Source: Marimicrobium sp963934845 (GTDB lineage Bacteria > Pseudomonadota > Gammaproteobacteria > Pseudomonadales > Halieaceae). Taken from it: 64,000 bases of DNA. The notes beneath the pieces were generated by a model. It worked only from the letters and a program-made list of their open reading frames with translations. It was not told the DNA's origin and made no database searches. This document shows positions 33,776 to 43,124 of the stretch, piece after piece (within the stretch, counting starts at the first letter, position 1; each line of letters begins with the position of its first letter). A program made the position numbers and the translations under genes. The stretch lies in assembly GCA_963934845.1 (NCBI GenBank), contig CAWWAG010000005.1, positions 1 to 64,000 on the forward strand, given 5' to 3'.

Positions 33776-34786
33776 ATGAAAAATGCGCTTCCCATGGTAT
33801 TGATAGACCGCTTTCAACGGCGTGTTGACTATGTTCGACTGTCAGTGACGGACCGCTGCGATTTCCGCTGCGTCTACTGCATGGCCGAGGACATGACCTT
33901 TGCCCCCAAACAACACGTACTTACGTTGGAAGAGCTGCACGAAGTAGCCCGCGCCTTTGTTGAATTGGGTGTGGGCAAGATACGCCTCACCGGTGGAGAA
34001 CCGCTTGTTCGCAATAATATCCTGTCGCTGGTCAAGCCGCTGGGGCAACTCCCAGGGCTGGACCAGCTGGCAATCACCAGCAATGGCTCACAGCTGCAAC
34101 GCCTGGCTGGCTCCCTGAGTGAGCTGGGGGTAACACGTATCAATATCAGCCTGGACAGCTTACAGCCCCGTCGCTTTCGCCAGCTAACGCGGCACGGCAA
34201 TCTCGATCAGGTCATTGCAGGTATTGATGCAGCCATTGCCGCCGGCTTTGAGCGTATCAGGCTGAACGCTGTCATTCTCAAGGGCCGCAATGAAGATGAG
34301 GTGCTCGATCTGGTGGGCTTCGCGTTACAGCGCAGTATTGATATCGCCTTCATCGAAGAAATGCCGCTGGGGCTGATAGACGAGCACGACCGACGCCTGA
34401 GTTTCTGTAGCAGCGAGGAACTGCGCGAGATCATTGCCCGAAAATATGCCCTCGAACCGCTAGGTGACCCCGCTGGCCAGGACGGTCCCGCCCGCTACTT
34501 TCGCACGGGGGGGCAGCCCACACGTATCGGTTTTATTTCACCGCACAGCGATAATTTCTGCCATTTGTGTAACCGGGTGAGAGTCACTGCCGAAGGTCGC
34601 CTGTTGCTGTGCCTGGGCAACGAACACTCGGTAGACCTGCGCGCCGTACTGCGCTCGCCAGACTACACTCTGGACAGACTCAAGCGCCGCATCGTGGATG
34701 CCATAGCCATCAAACCGGAACGCCATCACTTCGATCTGGATGAAAGTCCAGATATTGTGCGATTTATGAATACTACCGGTGGCTAG
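33776..34786 (+). CDS. moaA: GTP 3',8-cyclase (molybdenum cofactor step 1)
   Basis: Radical SAM enzyme that, with MoaC, makes cyclic pyranopterin from GTP. The N-terminal cluster motif C-x3-C-x2-C is DRCDFRCVYC (Cys28, Cys32, Cys35 counting from the ATG at 33776; a GTG two codons earlier is also open). The second cluster uses Cys262, Cys265 and Cys279 (FCHLCNRVRVTAEGRLLLC). The C-terminal twin glycine needed for activity is present (TTGG). No other Mo-cofactor gene is in the window. The next genes encode a MoxR ATPase and VWA protein, which in some genomes assist molybdoenzyme maturation. Confidence 0.96.
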   Translation: MKNALPMVLIDRFQRRVDYVRLSVTDRCDFRCVYCMAEDMTFAPKQHVLTLEELHEVARAFVELGVGKIRLTGGEPLVRNNILSLVKPLGQLPGLDQLAITSNGSQLQRLAGSLSELGVTRINISLDSLQPRRFRQLTRHGNLDQVIAGIDAAIAAGFERIRLNAVILKGRNEDEVLDLVGFALQRSIDIAFIEEMPLGLIDEHDRRLSFCSSEELREIIARKYALEPLGDPAGQDGPARYFRTGGQPTRIGFISPHSDNFCHLCNRVRVTAEGRLLLCLGNEHSVDLRAVLRSPDYTLDRLKRRIVDAIAIKPERHHFDLDESPDIVRFMNTTGG

Positions 34787-34841
34787 CTTTCCCCACGTCA
34801 TCTATCGCGTACAATAGCGCCTCCATAGTCGAGGTACGCCG

Positions 34842-35798
34842 GTGCATACTTTAGAATTTCCACAACTCGCTTCCGTCGAGGCCATTGAGCAGGGTTTTGA
34901 ATCCCACGGTTATATTTGCAGTCGCAAGATTGCCACCGCGGTCTTCCTGGCCTTTCAGCTACGCAAACCCGTGCTGGTCGAGGGCCCTCCCGGAGTGGGC
35001 AAGACAGAGCTGGCCAAAACCCTTGCCCAACTGCTCGATACCCCGCTAATTCGCCTGCAGTGCTATGAAGGTCTGGACGAGGCCAAAGCACTGTATGAAT
35101 GGAAGTACGGCAAACAATTACTGTATACACAGGTGCTCAAGGAAAAGTTGGGGGACCTGCTGCAGGGCGCACAGAGCCTCGCCGAGTCCGTTGCAAAACT
35201 GCATCAGTTTGGGGACATCTTTTACTCCGAGGAATTCCTGGAGCCCAGGCCCCTGCTCAAAGCCATGCAGCAGGAGCAGGGTGCCATACTGTTGATCGAC
35301 GAAGTCGACAAATCCGATTACGAGTTCGAATCGCTGTTGCTGGAAATTCTCTCTGACTACCAAATCTCCATCCCCGAGATCGGTACGGTGAAAGCGCGCA
35401 CTACGCCGATGGTATTCCTGACCAGCAATAATACACGGGATATTTCCGACGCCCTCAAGCGGCGGTGTCTCCACCTCTATATACCGTTTCCCACTGTAGA
35501 GCTTGAGGAGCGCATTGTGCTCAGCCGTGTACCCGGCATAGACGAGCAGCTCCGCCACCAGTTGGTGGGCTTCGTGCACTCGCTACGCCAGCTGGACTTG
35601 AAGAAAGCGCCGGCCATTTCAGAAACTATCGATTGGGCGCGCAGCCTGCTGCTGTTGCACGCAGAGCATCTGGAAGAGGAACTGGTGCGTAGCACACTGA
35701 ATGTACTACTCAAGTATGAGGAAGATATCGAGACTGCCGATACCGAATTGCGCGCACTAGTGAAGGGCAATATCACCGACGGTCACGCTACCGGATAA
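34842..35798 (+). CDS. MoxR family AAA+ ATPase (CoxD-like)
   Basis: AAA+ chaperone ATPase of 318 residues. Walker A is GPPGVGKTE (48-56), Walker B ILLIDEVDKSD, sensor 1 FLTSNNTRD and a second-region arginine finger candidate in ALKRRCLH. It starts at GTG (34842) with GAGG eight bases upstream. MoxR proteins work with VWA partners in metal insertion or complex assembly; the partner is the next gene, 28 bases downstream. Resemblance is strongest to CoxD-type proteins from carbon-monoxide dehydrogenase clusters, but no cox structural genes are present. Confidence 0.92.
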   Translation: MHTLEFPQLASVEAIEQGFESHGYICSRKIATAVFLAFQLRKPVLVEGPPGVGKTELAKTLAQLLDTPLIRLQCYEGLDEAKALYEWKYGKQLLYTQVLKEKLGDLLQGAQSLAESVAKLHQFGDIFYSEEFLEPRPLLKAMQQEQGAILLIDEVDKSDYEFESLLLEILSDYQISIPEIGTVKARTTPMVFLTSNNTRDISDALKRRCLHLYIPFPTVELEERIVLSRVPGIDEQLRHQLVGFVHSLRQLDLKKAPAISETIDWARSLLLLHAEHLEEELVRSTLNVLLKYEEDIETADTELRALVKGNITDGHATG

Positions 35799-35826
35799 TA
35801 CCTCGCCGAGCGGAGAAACAGTTACT

Positions 35827-37248
35827 ATGCAGTCCAATCTGGTCGATTTTATTCAGGTCCTGCGCACCCACGAAGTCAGGATATCGCCTGCGGAGACACT
35901 GGATGCCGTGGAGGTTACCAGACGCCTGGGGTATGCCAACCGCAACCTGCTGCGTGACGGGCTGGCGATGACACTGGCCAAGACGCCGGAGGAAGAAGTC
36001 ATTTTCCTGCACTGCTTTGACCAATTCTTTCAACAGTCTCTCGCCGATTTTACCGCCGTGGACGCTCCGAGCGCTACCGACCCCGAGGCACACGCATCTC
36101 CCGCAGAGAATGCCGCCAGACAGGCTGAGGATTTCACCAACGCCCAGCAGGCAGTACTGCAACTGGCCGCCAAAAACAGTCCAGCCCTGCAATCTGCGTT
36201 ACAAACCCCGCTGTTGCAAAATCTCCTCAGCAATGATCGCACTGAACTGACACTGGCGATCAACCAGGCCGCAGAGCGTGTTGGTCTACAGCAAATTCAG
36301 ATGTTCACGCAGAAAGGCCAGTACACGCGCCGTATTCTCGATGCGATGGGTGAGGAGCACATTCGCAACGCAGTGATTGCACTGGAGCAGGACGAGAGCC
36401 CGGCACTGCCCGTGCTGCAGCGCTACCGCGATACGCTGCGGGAGCAGGTACGCGACTATGTGGAGCGGGAGTATCTGCTGCACGCCGAGGGTAAGACTCG
36501 GCAATTCATGGACGACATCCTGAGCAAAACCCGGATGAACAACATCGAACACCTGTATCTGCACAAGGTGCACGAGTTGATTCGAAAAATGGCCAAGAAA
36601 CTGGCCAGTCGCCATTCGCGCAGACGCAAGCTCCTGAAACGTGGTCGCCTCGATATGGCAAAAACAATGCGCAAGGGCATCCCCCATGACGGCGTGATGT
36701 TTAATACCTACTGGCGACAGGTGAAAAAGGAGAAACCGCAGATACTGGCGGTGTGCGATGTCAGCGGCTCAGTCGCCGCCTATGCCAAATTTTTACTGCT
36801 GTTCCTGTACAGTTTGCAGGACATCCTACCCAAGGTTCGCAGCTTCGCCTTTTCGAGCCATCTGGGCGAAGTTAGCGCGTATTTCGATGACCACCCAGTC
36901 GAAAAGGCTATTGAGCTGGTGAACTGGAAATACGGCGGGGCCACCGACTACGGCAACAGTCTGTTAGACTTTGCGAAACTCGCGCTGGACGATATCAACA
37001 GCAATACCACCGTGATCATTCTCGGCGATGCGCGCAATAATAATGGCGATGCAAAACTGGATATTATGCAAAGTATTTACCAACGTGCGCGACAGGTCCT
37101 CTGGCTCAACCCCGAATCTCGCAGGGCCTGGGGTAGTGGAGATTCTGAAATGCTGCGCTACCAAAGCGCCTGTCATTTTAGTGCCGAATGCAATAACCTT
37201 AAGCAACTTGAACGTATTGTCGACCAACTTCTCAAGAGCAGCAGATAA
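35827..37248 (+). CDS. VWA domain protein, CoxE-like
   Basis: Protein of 473 residues with a C-terminal von Willebrand A domain of the CoxE type (PF05762). The metal-ion-dependent adhesion site is complete: D311-V-S-G-S315, a Thr in GGATDYG and Asp in ILGDARNN. The first 230 residues are helical with acidic and Gln-rich parts, without recognised motifs. It is the partner of the MoxR ATPase gene upstream; the pair probably remodels or activates a metalloenzyme. The following zinc ribbon gene starts six bases after the stop. Confidence 0.9.
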   Translation: MQSNLVDFIQVLRTHEVRISPAETLDAVEVTRRLGYANRNLLRDGLAMTLAKTPEEEVIFLHCFDQFFQQSLADFTAVDAPSATDPEAHASPAENAARQAEDFTNAQQAVLQLAAKNSPALQSALQTPLLQNLLSNDRTELTLAINQAAERVGLQQIQMFTQKGQYTRRILDAMGEEHIRNAVIALEQDESPALPVLQRYRDTLREQVRDYVEREYLLHAEGKTRQFMDDILSKTRMNNIEHLYLHKVHELIRKMAKKLASRHSRRRKLLKRGRLDMAKTMRKGIPHDGVMFNTYWRQVKKEKPQILAVCDVSGSVAAYAKFLLLFLYSLQDILPKVRSFAFSSHLGEVSAYFDDHPVEKAIELVNWKYGGATDYGNSLLDFAKLALDDINSNTTVIILGDARNNNGDAKLDIMQSIYQRARQVLWLNPESRRAWGSGDSEMLRYQSACHFSAECNNLKQLERIVDQLLKSSR

Positions 37249-37253
37249 CCCCC

Positions 37254-37457
37254 ATGGCCTACCTCTGCAAAGATTGCAGCTACCGCGGGAAAAAAAGTGG
37301 TCAACTGGGAGAATGCCCGGCTTGTGGCTCCCACAACCTTGCTCAACGCTCCGCGACGTTCAAGGAACAACCACCTTCGGCTAAATGGCGCCTCGTGGTG
37401 CTCGCTGCCCTGTGGGGTTTTCTCATTGCACTGATCATAGGGAAGTTAGTCCCCTGA
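37254..37457 (+). CDS. Small zinc-ribbon membrane protein
   Basis: Product of 67 residues: an N-terminal zinc ribbon with C-x2-C (CKDC) and C-x2-C (CPAC) knuckles, then one membrane segment (WRLVVLAALWGFLIALIIG) at the C-terminus. Tight linkage to the VWA gene suggests shared transcription. Function unknown; the layout resembles small rubrerythrin-type or 'zinc-ribbon plus TM' proteins found widely in gammaproteobacteria. Confidence 0.8.
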   Translation: MAYLCKDCSYRGKKSGQLGECPACGSHNLAQRSATFKEQPPSAKWRLVVLAALWGFLIALIIGKLVP

Positions 37458-39367
37458 AACTCGGTCCCGAACACGTTCCATTCCCCTGTTCACTGCGCGA
37501 ATTGGTGCTTGACTGCTATGCCGAGCCCGCAGGAGTCGGTAGCCATGCGCACCCCATGCAACTCGACGAGTTACTTGAATACCTCAAAAACATCGACAAC
37601 TTCAATCTTTCTCCCTGGGTAGCCCTGGCTGGCCAGACCGAAGCCATTGGTGACCCGGTGACACCATCACCGGAACAGATCGCCATCTTGCGCTGGCTCG
37701 GCAAAGCACTGGAAATCTGGGAGAAGCAATCGCCGCTGGAAGGCCGTGTCGCCGCCCAGGTTCGTCGGCTCAAGCCCTTGTCTGCAGCCCTCGCGCTCAC
37801 AGACCCAACGTTCCTGCGACCAGGCGCCCATCCCCTCCACCAGATGCTGGATAGCATACAGGCCAGGGCTATCGGCTGGCAGGCGCGACTGAATAGAGTG
37901 GGCGCGATTCTGGAGCAGCAAGTCACCAAAGCTGTAGACGATTCCAGGCGGTGGTTTGAAAATCCCGCCACCAGCCTGGCGGATATCTGCGCTGAGTTTT
38001 CGACAGCAGCGGAACGCGATCAGGCGCGCGCAAAGCGTATGATCCAGCGCGTGGTAGAAGCCGAAGCGGGGAAAGTCAAAACTGCAGCGGCCAAACAGGA
38101 GGCCGCACGAATGATCAATGCGGCACTGGAAAAGTATCCCGTACCACTAGAAATCGGAGGCTTTCTCAAAGGGCCCTGGTACACCAGCGCCCAATTGCTG
38201 CTGCTGAAGTTTGGCGTGGACTCCGAGCAGTGGGAGAAAATGTCCAGCACCACCAGAACCCTACTGGACTCGTTCCAGAACACGGAGGAATCGGATGAGA
38301 CGCGCCGCCAGCATATTTTTGAGGTGGTTACGCAACTTCCGAAAGAGATGCGGCGCTGGCTGTTGAGCTTGCATCACGACACCGAGGCAGTAAACGAGTC
38401 CATGGGATTGGTCGAGTTTGCCCACCTGCGAATCCTGCGTAGACAGCCTATGGAACTACTCCACATATCACCCATCATGGCGGAAGGTGAGCACGTTAAC
38501 GCCGGCGAGACGCAAAATCCTGGCGCACTGAAGAATTGGCATGAAGGGCAGTGGTTCAGTGTAGAGATAGGCGAAGAGGGGGTTGTGCGGGTTCAACTCG
38601 TGCTCAAGGTAGAGCCATCACAGCAGTTGTTGTTCACCAATCTGGCGGGCATTAAAGTCCTGCAACTGACCTTCCCCGAGTTTCAACGGTTAATTACACA
38701 GGACAAGGTGAAAGCGCTCAACAGCGGAGCAAGCTTCAGTCTTTGTCTGGCCTATGCGGTAGGTATTGATTCCGTCGAAAACCTGGATGCCCTGGCAAGT
38801 GCGCTGGCACAAGCGCAACCGATATCGCCACCAGAGGCAAAACTGACATCTGTCTCAAGGTCAGCGCCGCGGGATAGAAGCCAGCTCGCAGAACAAAAGT
38901 CCCTAGATGGTGGTTACCTCAGCGAGCAGGCCGAAGCCATCAAAGCTCGTGGAGGGTATTTTGTTCAGCGAGCACAAGAACCAGAACCTGAAGCCGATAA
39001 CGACACAGAGAACATCATTGCCCAGGCTGCAGACAATGATAGCGGCCCGGAGCACCTGAGTGAACAGGCCGGTCACATCGCTGTTGATCAGGAGAGCCCG
39101 CCCGGTAACGCGGCGGATAGCCAGGACGATCGGAAAATGCCCGTGACTCAGGGACAGCAAGAGCGCGAAATCGACGTACCTATGGGGGCATGGCTAGGGT
39201 TCTACGATGGCGAGACTCCGCTAAAGGCGCGACTGGCCGTCTACGACCTGGAGAATGATCACTATATTTTCGTAAACAGAAAGGGCATCAAGATGCGACA
39301 GGTAGGTAGGGAGGAGATGCTCAACCTCATCGACAAAGGCCTGATCGATGTACTTGAAGCACTCTAG
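37385..39367 (+). CDS. DUF1631 family protein
   Basis: Long cytoplasmic protein of the DUF1631 family, function unknown. The family C-terminal motif is present: WLGFYDGETPLKARLAVY ... YIFVNRKGIKMRQV, and an earlier, similar segment (HEGQWFSVEIGEEG ... LLFTNLAGIKVLQL, about residues 380-440) looks like a second copy of the same PilZ-like fold. Between them lies an acidic, low-complexity linker. The start is uncertain: the ATG at 37385 overlaps the zinc-ribbon gene by 73 bases in another frame; TTG 37502, GTG 37505 or ATG 37556 (MQLDELLEYL) are alternatives. Upstream of 37556 the sequence still looks coding. Confidence 0.8.
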   Translation: MAPRGARCPVGFSHCTDHREVSPLKLGPEHVPFPCSLRELVLDCYAEPAGVGSHAHPMQLDELLEYLKNIDNFNLSPWVALAGQTEAIGDPVTPSPEQIAILRWLGKALEIWEKQSPLEGRVAAQVRRLKPLSAALALTDPTFLRPGAHPLHQMLDSIQARAIGWQARLNRVGAILEQQVTKAVDDSRRWFENPATSLADICAEFSTAAERDQARAKRMIQRVVEAEAGKVKTAAAKQEAARMINAALEKYPVPLEIGGFLKGPWYTSAQLLLLKFGVDSEQWEKMSSTTRTLLDSFQNTEESDETRRQHIFEVVTQLPKEMRRWLLSLHHDTEAVNESMGLVEFAHLRILRRQPMELLHISPIMAEGEHVNAGETQNPGALKNWHEGQWFSVEIGEEGVVRVQLVLKVEPSQQLLFTNLAGIKVLQLTFPEFQRLITQDKVKALNSGASFSLCLAYAVGIDSVENLDALASALAQAQPISPPEAKLTSVSRSAPRDRSQLAEQKSLDGGYLSEQAEAIKARGGYFVQRAQEPEPEADNDTENIIAQAADNDSGPEHLSEQAGHIAVDQESPPGNAADSQDDRKMPVTQGQQEREIDVPMGAWLGFYDGETPLKARLAVYDLENDHYIFVNRKGIKMRQVGREEMLNLIDKGLIDVLEAL

Positions 39368-39565
39368 AACTTCCTGGATGGCAGGCTTCCAGATTCTGAA
39401 TGCCGATGACTCTGATATTGACACATGGGTAGCGATGATTGCGATAGTGGAACGTTGAAGCTGCCGTTCACATGTCCAATAAATATAAGGTCTGCACCTG
39501 CCCCGCCCTGAGCGAGACTTTGACATAAGGGCAGCACACTAGAATCCGATAAACCAGGAGTTTTT

Positions 39566-40558
39566 ATGGCTGATGTCATGCTGCGCTTTGATATGCGCCT
39601 ACCCGAATTCTCCACAGCGTCGCAGGCCGATCTGTATCAGGCTGCCATAGAATTGTGCGCCTGGGGAGACCAGCAGGGTATTGGCAGTGTCCATCTGTCA
39701 GAACACCATGGCTCCGATGACGGGTATTGCCCCTCACCGTTGGTGCTGGCTTCCGCTATCGCGACACGTACCAGCAATATGCGTATTTTTATCTCGGCGT
39801 TGATTGCCCCCCTACACGACCCGGTGCGGCTGGCCGAGGATCTCTCCGTGCTGGACAATATAAGCCGCGGCCGCGTCATCCCTATTCTCAGCGGTGGCTA
39901 TCGGGAAGAGGAATTTTCCGCCGTCGGCAAAAACCTGAAGGTGCGCAAGCAGTACATGGATGATATTGGCCCCTTCCTCAAGCAAGCCTGGAGCGGCGAG
40001 ACCTTTGAATTCGAGGGTCGCACGATCACCGTTACCCCCAAACCGTTCAGCCAGCCCCGCCCCATGATTCTTATGGGCGGCAGTAGCAAGCCCGCCGCAC
40101 GGCGTGCCGCCAGAGAAGCTGACTTCTTTATTCCCTCCGGGCCTGAAATATTTGAATACTATCGACAAGCGTTAATAGCGCAGGGGGAACCGGATCCGGG
40201 GCCGATGCCGTCCGCGCCTTCCACGGTGACCTTCGTCGCAGAAGACCCTGACGCCTACTGGCAAAAAATTGCGCCACACGTGCAGCATGAGACAAATATC
40301 TATGCGGCCTGGGCGGAACAAGCCAAGGTTTTTAGCCCCTACAAACACTTCGACAGTAGCGATGAGCTGCGCGCGAGCGGCGCCTACAAGGTTTATCGTC
40401 CGCAGGAGCTCATTGCGGCGGCCCGCGATATGGTCAGCGCCCAACCCATCATGTTCCACCCGCTGTGCGGGGGCATTCATCCCGATCTGGCGTGGCAGAG
40501 TCTCAAACTGTTTAACGATGAAGTACTGCCGACACTGCGGGAAGAGGGCATTGCCTAG
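39566..40558 (+). CDS. LLM class flavin-dependent oxidoreductase
   Basis: Luciferase-like monooxygenase family protein of 330 residues. Features are FDMRLPEFSTASQADLYQAAIELCAW, VHLSEHHGSDDGY (the conserved EHH), LVLASAIATRT and VLDNISRGRVIPILSGGYREEEF, typical of the bacterial luciferase branch. It lacks the LuxA/LuxB aldehyde-specific features. The substrate is unknown. It differs clearly from the other LLM gene at 25.5 kb, so they are not recent duplicates. Single gene between DUF1631 and the convergent pilU. Confidence 0.9.
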   Translation: MADVMLRFDMRLPEFSTASQADLYQAAIELCAWGDQQGIGSVHLSEHHGSDDGYCPSPLVLASAIATRTSNMRIFISALIAPLHDPVRLAEDLSVLDNISRGRVIPILSGGYREEEFSAVGKNLKVRKQYMDDIGPFLKQAWSGETFEFEGRTITVTPKPFSQPRPMILMGGSSKPAARRAAREADFFIPSGPEIFEYYRQALIAQGEPDPGPMPSAPSTVTFVAEDPDAYWQKIAPHVQHETNIYAAWAEQAKVFSPYKHFDSSDELRASGAYKVYRPQELIAAARDMVSAQPIMFHPLCGGIHPDLAWQSLKLFNDEVLPTLREEGIA

Positions 40559-40575
40559 CAGGGCTCAATCGGTCC

Positions 40576-41709
40576 TCAGCCGGGATTGAATTCGCCATCG
40601 TCCATGGAGGTAAGGCTGAGTGCCTGAGAATTGTCATCTGCGCCGACATCGTCCTTGGCGAACTTGATTTTCAGCCGCACATTATTTGCCGAATCGGCAT
40701 TGCGCAGCGCCTCATCTTCGGTGATCAGGCCTTCCTGGTAAAGCTCAAACAGCGCTGAATCAAAGGTCTTCATGCCGATATTTTCCGACTTCTGCATGAC
40801 CTCTTTAATGCCGTCAATCTCTCCTTTGAGGATCAGGTCAGCAATCATTGGCGTGCCCAACAGGATTTCGATAGCAGCGCAGCGTTTGCCATCAACGGTT
40901 GGGATCAGTCTCTGGGACACAATACACTGCATGTTCATCGACATATCCATCAACAACTGGGGGCGACGCTCTTCCGGGAAAAAGTTGATAATGCGGTCCA
41001 GCGCCTGGTTGGCATTGTTGGCGTGCAGAGTCGAGATACAGAGATGGCCAGTCTCGGCGAAAGATATCGCGTGCTCCATGGTTTCCCGGTCGCGGATCTC
41101 CCCGATCAGAATGACGTCCGGCGCCTGGCGTAGCGTGTTTTTGAGGGCGTTGTGCCAACTGCGGGTATCCACACCTACTTCACGCTGGTTGACGATGGAC
41201 TTCTTGTGGCTGTGCACATACTCCACCGGGTCCTCAATGGTCACAATATGGCCGCTGCTATTGCTGTTGCGATAATCAATGAGCGCCGCCAGCGAGGTTG
41301 ATTTACCCGAGCCCGTCGCACCCACAAACAGGAACAGCCCACGCTTGCGCATGACAACTTCCGTTAGTAGAGGGGGCAGGCGTAAATCCTGCCAGCGGGG
41401 GATGTCCGCAACAATATTACGCGCCACAATACCCACCTCGTTGCGCTGCAGAAATATATTGATACGAAAACGGCCATACCCCGAAATAGAAATCGCCAGA
41501 TTCATCTCCAGTTCGGTCTCAAAGGCGGCGCGCTGGGTGGGGTCCATCACTTCGTACGCAATCTCCTTGATCTCCCCCGGCTGCAGGATCTCACTGGAGA
41601 TGGGTTTGAGTTCACCCTGAAATTTAGCACAGGGTGGGGCACCCGTACTCAGATATAAATCCGAACCTTGCTCCGCAGACAATATTTTCAGCCACTCGGT
41701 AATCCGCAC
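40576..41709 (-). CDS. pilU: Type IV pilus ATPase PilU
   Basis: PilT/PilU-family secretion ATPase of 377 residues for pilus retraction at the inner membrane. Walker A is GATGSGKST (130-138 with K136), the Asp box TIEDPVEY and Walker B VILIGEIRDRETM follow, with the His boxes. The long C-terminal tail (after LITEDEALRNADSANNVRLKIKF) and the sequence QREVGVDTRSWHNAL are PilU-like rather than PilT-like. It begins at GTG (41709) after GGGAG. The usual partner pilT is not in this window, so pilU is separated from it here or pilT lies elsewhere. Confidence 0.94.
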   Translation of the reverse strand: MRITEWLKILSAEQGSDLYLSTGAPPCAKFQGELKPISSEILQPGEIKEIAYEVMDPTQRAAFETELEMNLAISISGYGRFRINIFLQRNEVGIVARNIVADIPRWQDLRLPPLLTEVVMRKRGLFLFVGATGSGKSTSLAALIDYRNSNSSGHIVTIEDPVEYVHSHKKSIVNQREVGVDTRSWHNALKNTLRQAPDVILIGEIRDRETMEHAISFAETGHLCISTLHANNANQALDRIINFFPEERRPQLLMDMSMNMQCIVSQRLIPTVDGKRCAAIEILLGTPMIADLILKGEIDGIKEVMQKSENIGMKTFDSALFELYQEGLITEDEALRNADSANNVRLKIKFAKDDVGADDNSQALSLTSMDDGEFNPG

Positions 41710-41907
41710 TGTACGCTCCCACTATATAATTACGCCATACTGTAGCATTTTGCCGCCGACGGACAAGTGCGAAAGGATATCGAACTGCCGATTCCAGTAG
41801 TATTAGTCGACATACCACAGGCCATTGCCAAGCGTCGCCAGTAGTCACTGCGGCTATGCGCACGTATTCTGTACAGCCTTACAATAATAAACGTCAGGAG
41901 ACACGCA

Positions 41908-42972
41908 GTGGACAACATCCGCCCAACCCCTCTAGTCGAGGATATCGACGGCACCCGCCAAAAGTTGGAATCCTGGATTTCCTCACACCGGGGCCACGAC
42001 GTCAGCATCCCGGCGCTCTCAATCCCGGAAGCTACCGGGATGTCCAACGTAACGCTGCTGTTCGATATTAACTGGCATGAGAATGGGCAAGCACGCAGCG
42101 AAGCGTTGGTCGCACGGCTGCAACCGGTGATTGAGCGCCCGGTATTTCCGGACTACGATCTCAGCCTCCAATATGAGGTCATGGAGAGCATTGGTCGCAA
42201 CAGTGACATACCCGTCCCTCAACTGCGCGGACTAGAGACGGATAAATCGTTGTTCGGGGTGCAGTTCTACCTGATGAAGCGCACAGACGGGCTTATTCCC
42301 ACCGATATGCCGCCCTACAATATGGACGGTTGGATGATGCACGAAACCAGTATCGACCAGCGCCAGTCACTGTGGAATGCCGTGGTGGACACCATGGCGC
42401 GCTATCACCAGTTGGATTACCAGAAACTGGGGTTCGCCAAACTGCACGAAGCGGGGAAAACGCCGCTCCAGAAGCAACTGACCTACTGGCAGGAATATCT
42501 CCATTGGTCCATGGAGGGCGCAGGACACACCATTGCCCAACGCGCCCTCGACTGGCTGCAAGCCAACCAGCCAGCAGATGAACCCACCGTATTGTGCTGG
42601 GGGGACGCCCGTTTGGGCAATGTCATCCTGAACCCCTCGCTAGACAGTATCGCCGCTGTACTGGACTGGGAAATGGCGGTACTGGGCAACCCCGTACAGG
42701 ATCTGGCCTGGTTTAACTACATGGATGCCACCTTCTCCGAAGGCCTGGGCATGCCACGCCTGGAGGGCTTGCCTACCTACCAGGACACCATTGCACAATG
42801 GGAGCAGGCATCCGGTTACTCGGCACGCGACTACGATTATTACCAGATATTTGCCGGAATGCGCTTCGGCTTGATCCTGTCGCGCATAATGCTCGCCACC
42901 GGCGCGGAGAGCGAGGTACAGAACGGTTTCGCCTGCCAGCTGCTGCAAAAGTATCTCGACCGCTTGACCTGA
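41908..42972 (+). CDS. APH-family phosphotransferase (ACAD10-like)
   Basis: Aminoglycoside-phosphotransferase-fold protein of 354 residues of the branch fused to or linked with acyl-CoA dehydrogenases (ACAD10/11 N-terminal type). The catalytic loop is CWGDARLGNV, where the usual HGD is WGD, followed by VLDWEMAVLGNPVQDLAW (metal-binding Asp). The function in this branch may be phosphorylation of hydroxyacyl-CoA or related compounds, not antibiotic resistance. It starts at GTG (41908) behind AGGAG. Confidence 0.88.
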   Translation: MDNIRPTPLVEDIDGTRQKLESWISSHRGHDVSIPALSIPEATGMSNVTLLFDINWHENGQARSEALVARLQPVIERPVFPDYDLSLQYEVMESIGRNSDIPVPQLRGLETDKSLFGVQFYLMKRTDGLIPTDMPPYNMDGWMMHETSIDQRQSLWNAVVDTMARYHQLDYQKLGFAKLHEAGKTPLQKQLTYWQEYLHWSMEGAGHTIAQRALDWLQANQPADEPTVLCWGDARLGNVILNPSLDSIAAVLDWEMAVLGNPVQDLAWFNYMDATFSEGLGMPRLEGLPTYQDTIAQWEQASGYSARDYDYYQIFAGMRFGLILSRIMLATGAESEVQNGFACQLLQKYLDRLT

Positions 42973-42989
42973 TACCTCTACATCGCATC

Positions 42990-43020
42990 AATGTCAGTGC
43001 AACTGTACTCCACTGACATT
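42990..43020. repeat. Ten-bp inverted repeat after the phosphotransferase gene
   Basis: AATGTCAGTG (42990-42999) and CACTGACATT (43011-43020), perfectly complementary, with an 11-base loop. There is no T run, so it is either a weak terminator or a protein-binding palindrome upstream of gshA. Confidence 0.6.
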
Positions 43021-43124
43021 GGCAGATACACTTGCCGCCTTTTCAGGAAAGCCGCTGTAGGGTCGCCGGTTCGGCACCAGCCTCGCGACTGTCGGCACGC
43101 CTGCTCAGTCTTAAGGAGATTCCG

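Noticed and set aside
39368..39565. TTGACA near 39520 with TAGAAT as a promoter for the LLM gene
   Set aside because: The spacing is only 14 bases, too short for a normal sigma-70 promoter.
42597..42627. APH-family motif as an antibiotic resistance gene
   Set aside because: The sequence belongs to the ACAD10-like metabolic branch (WGDARLGN, VLDWEMA), not to aminoglycoside kinases.
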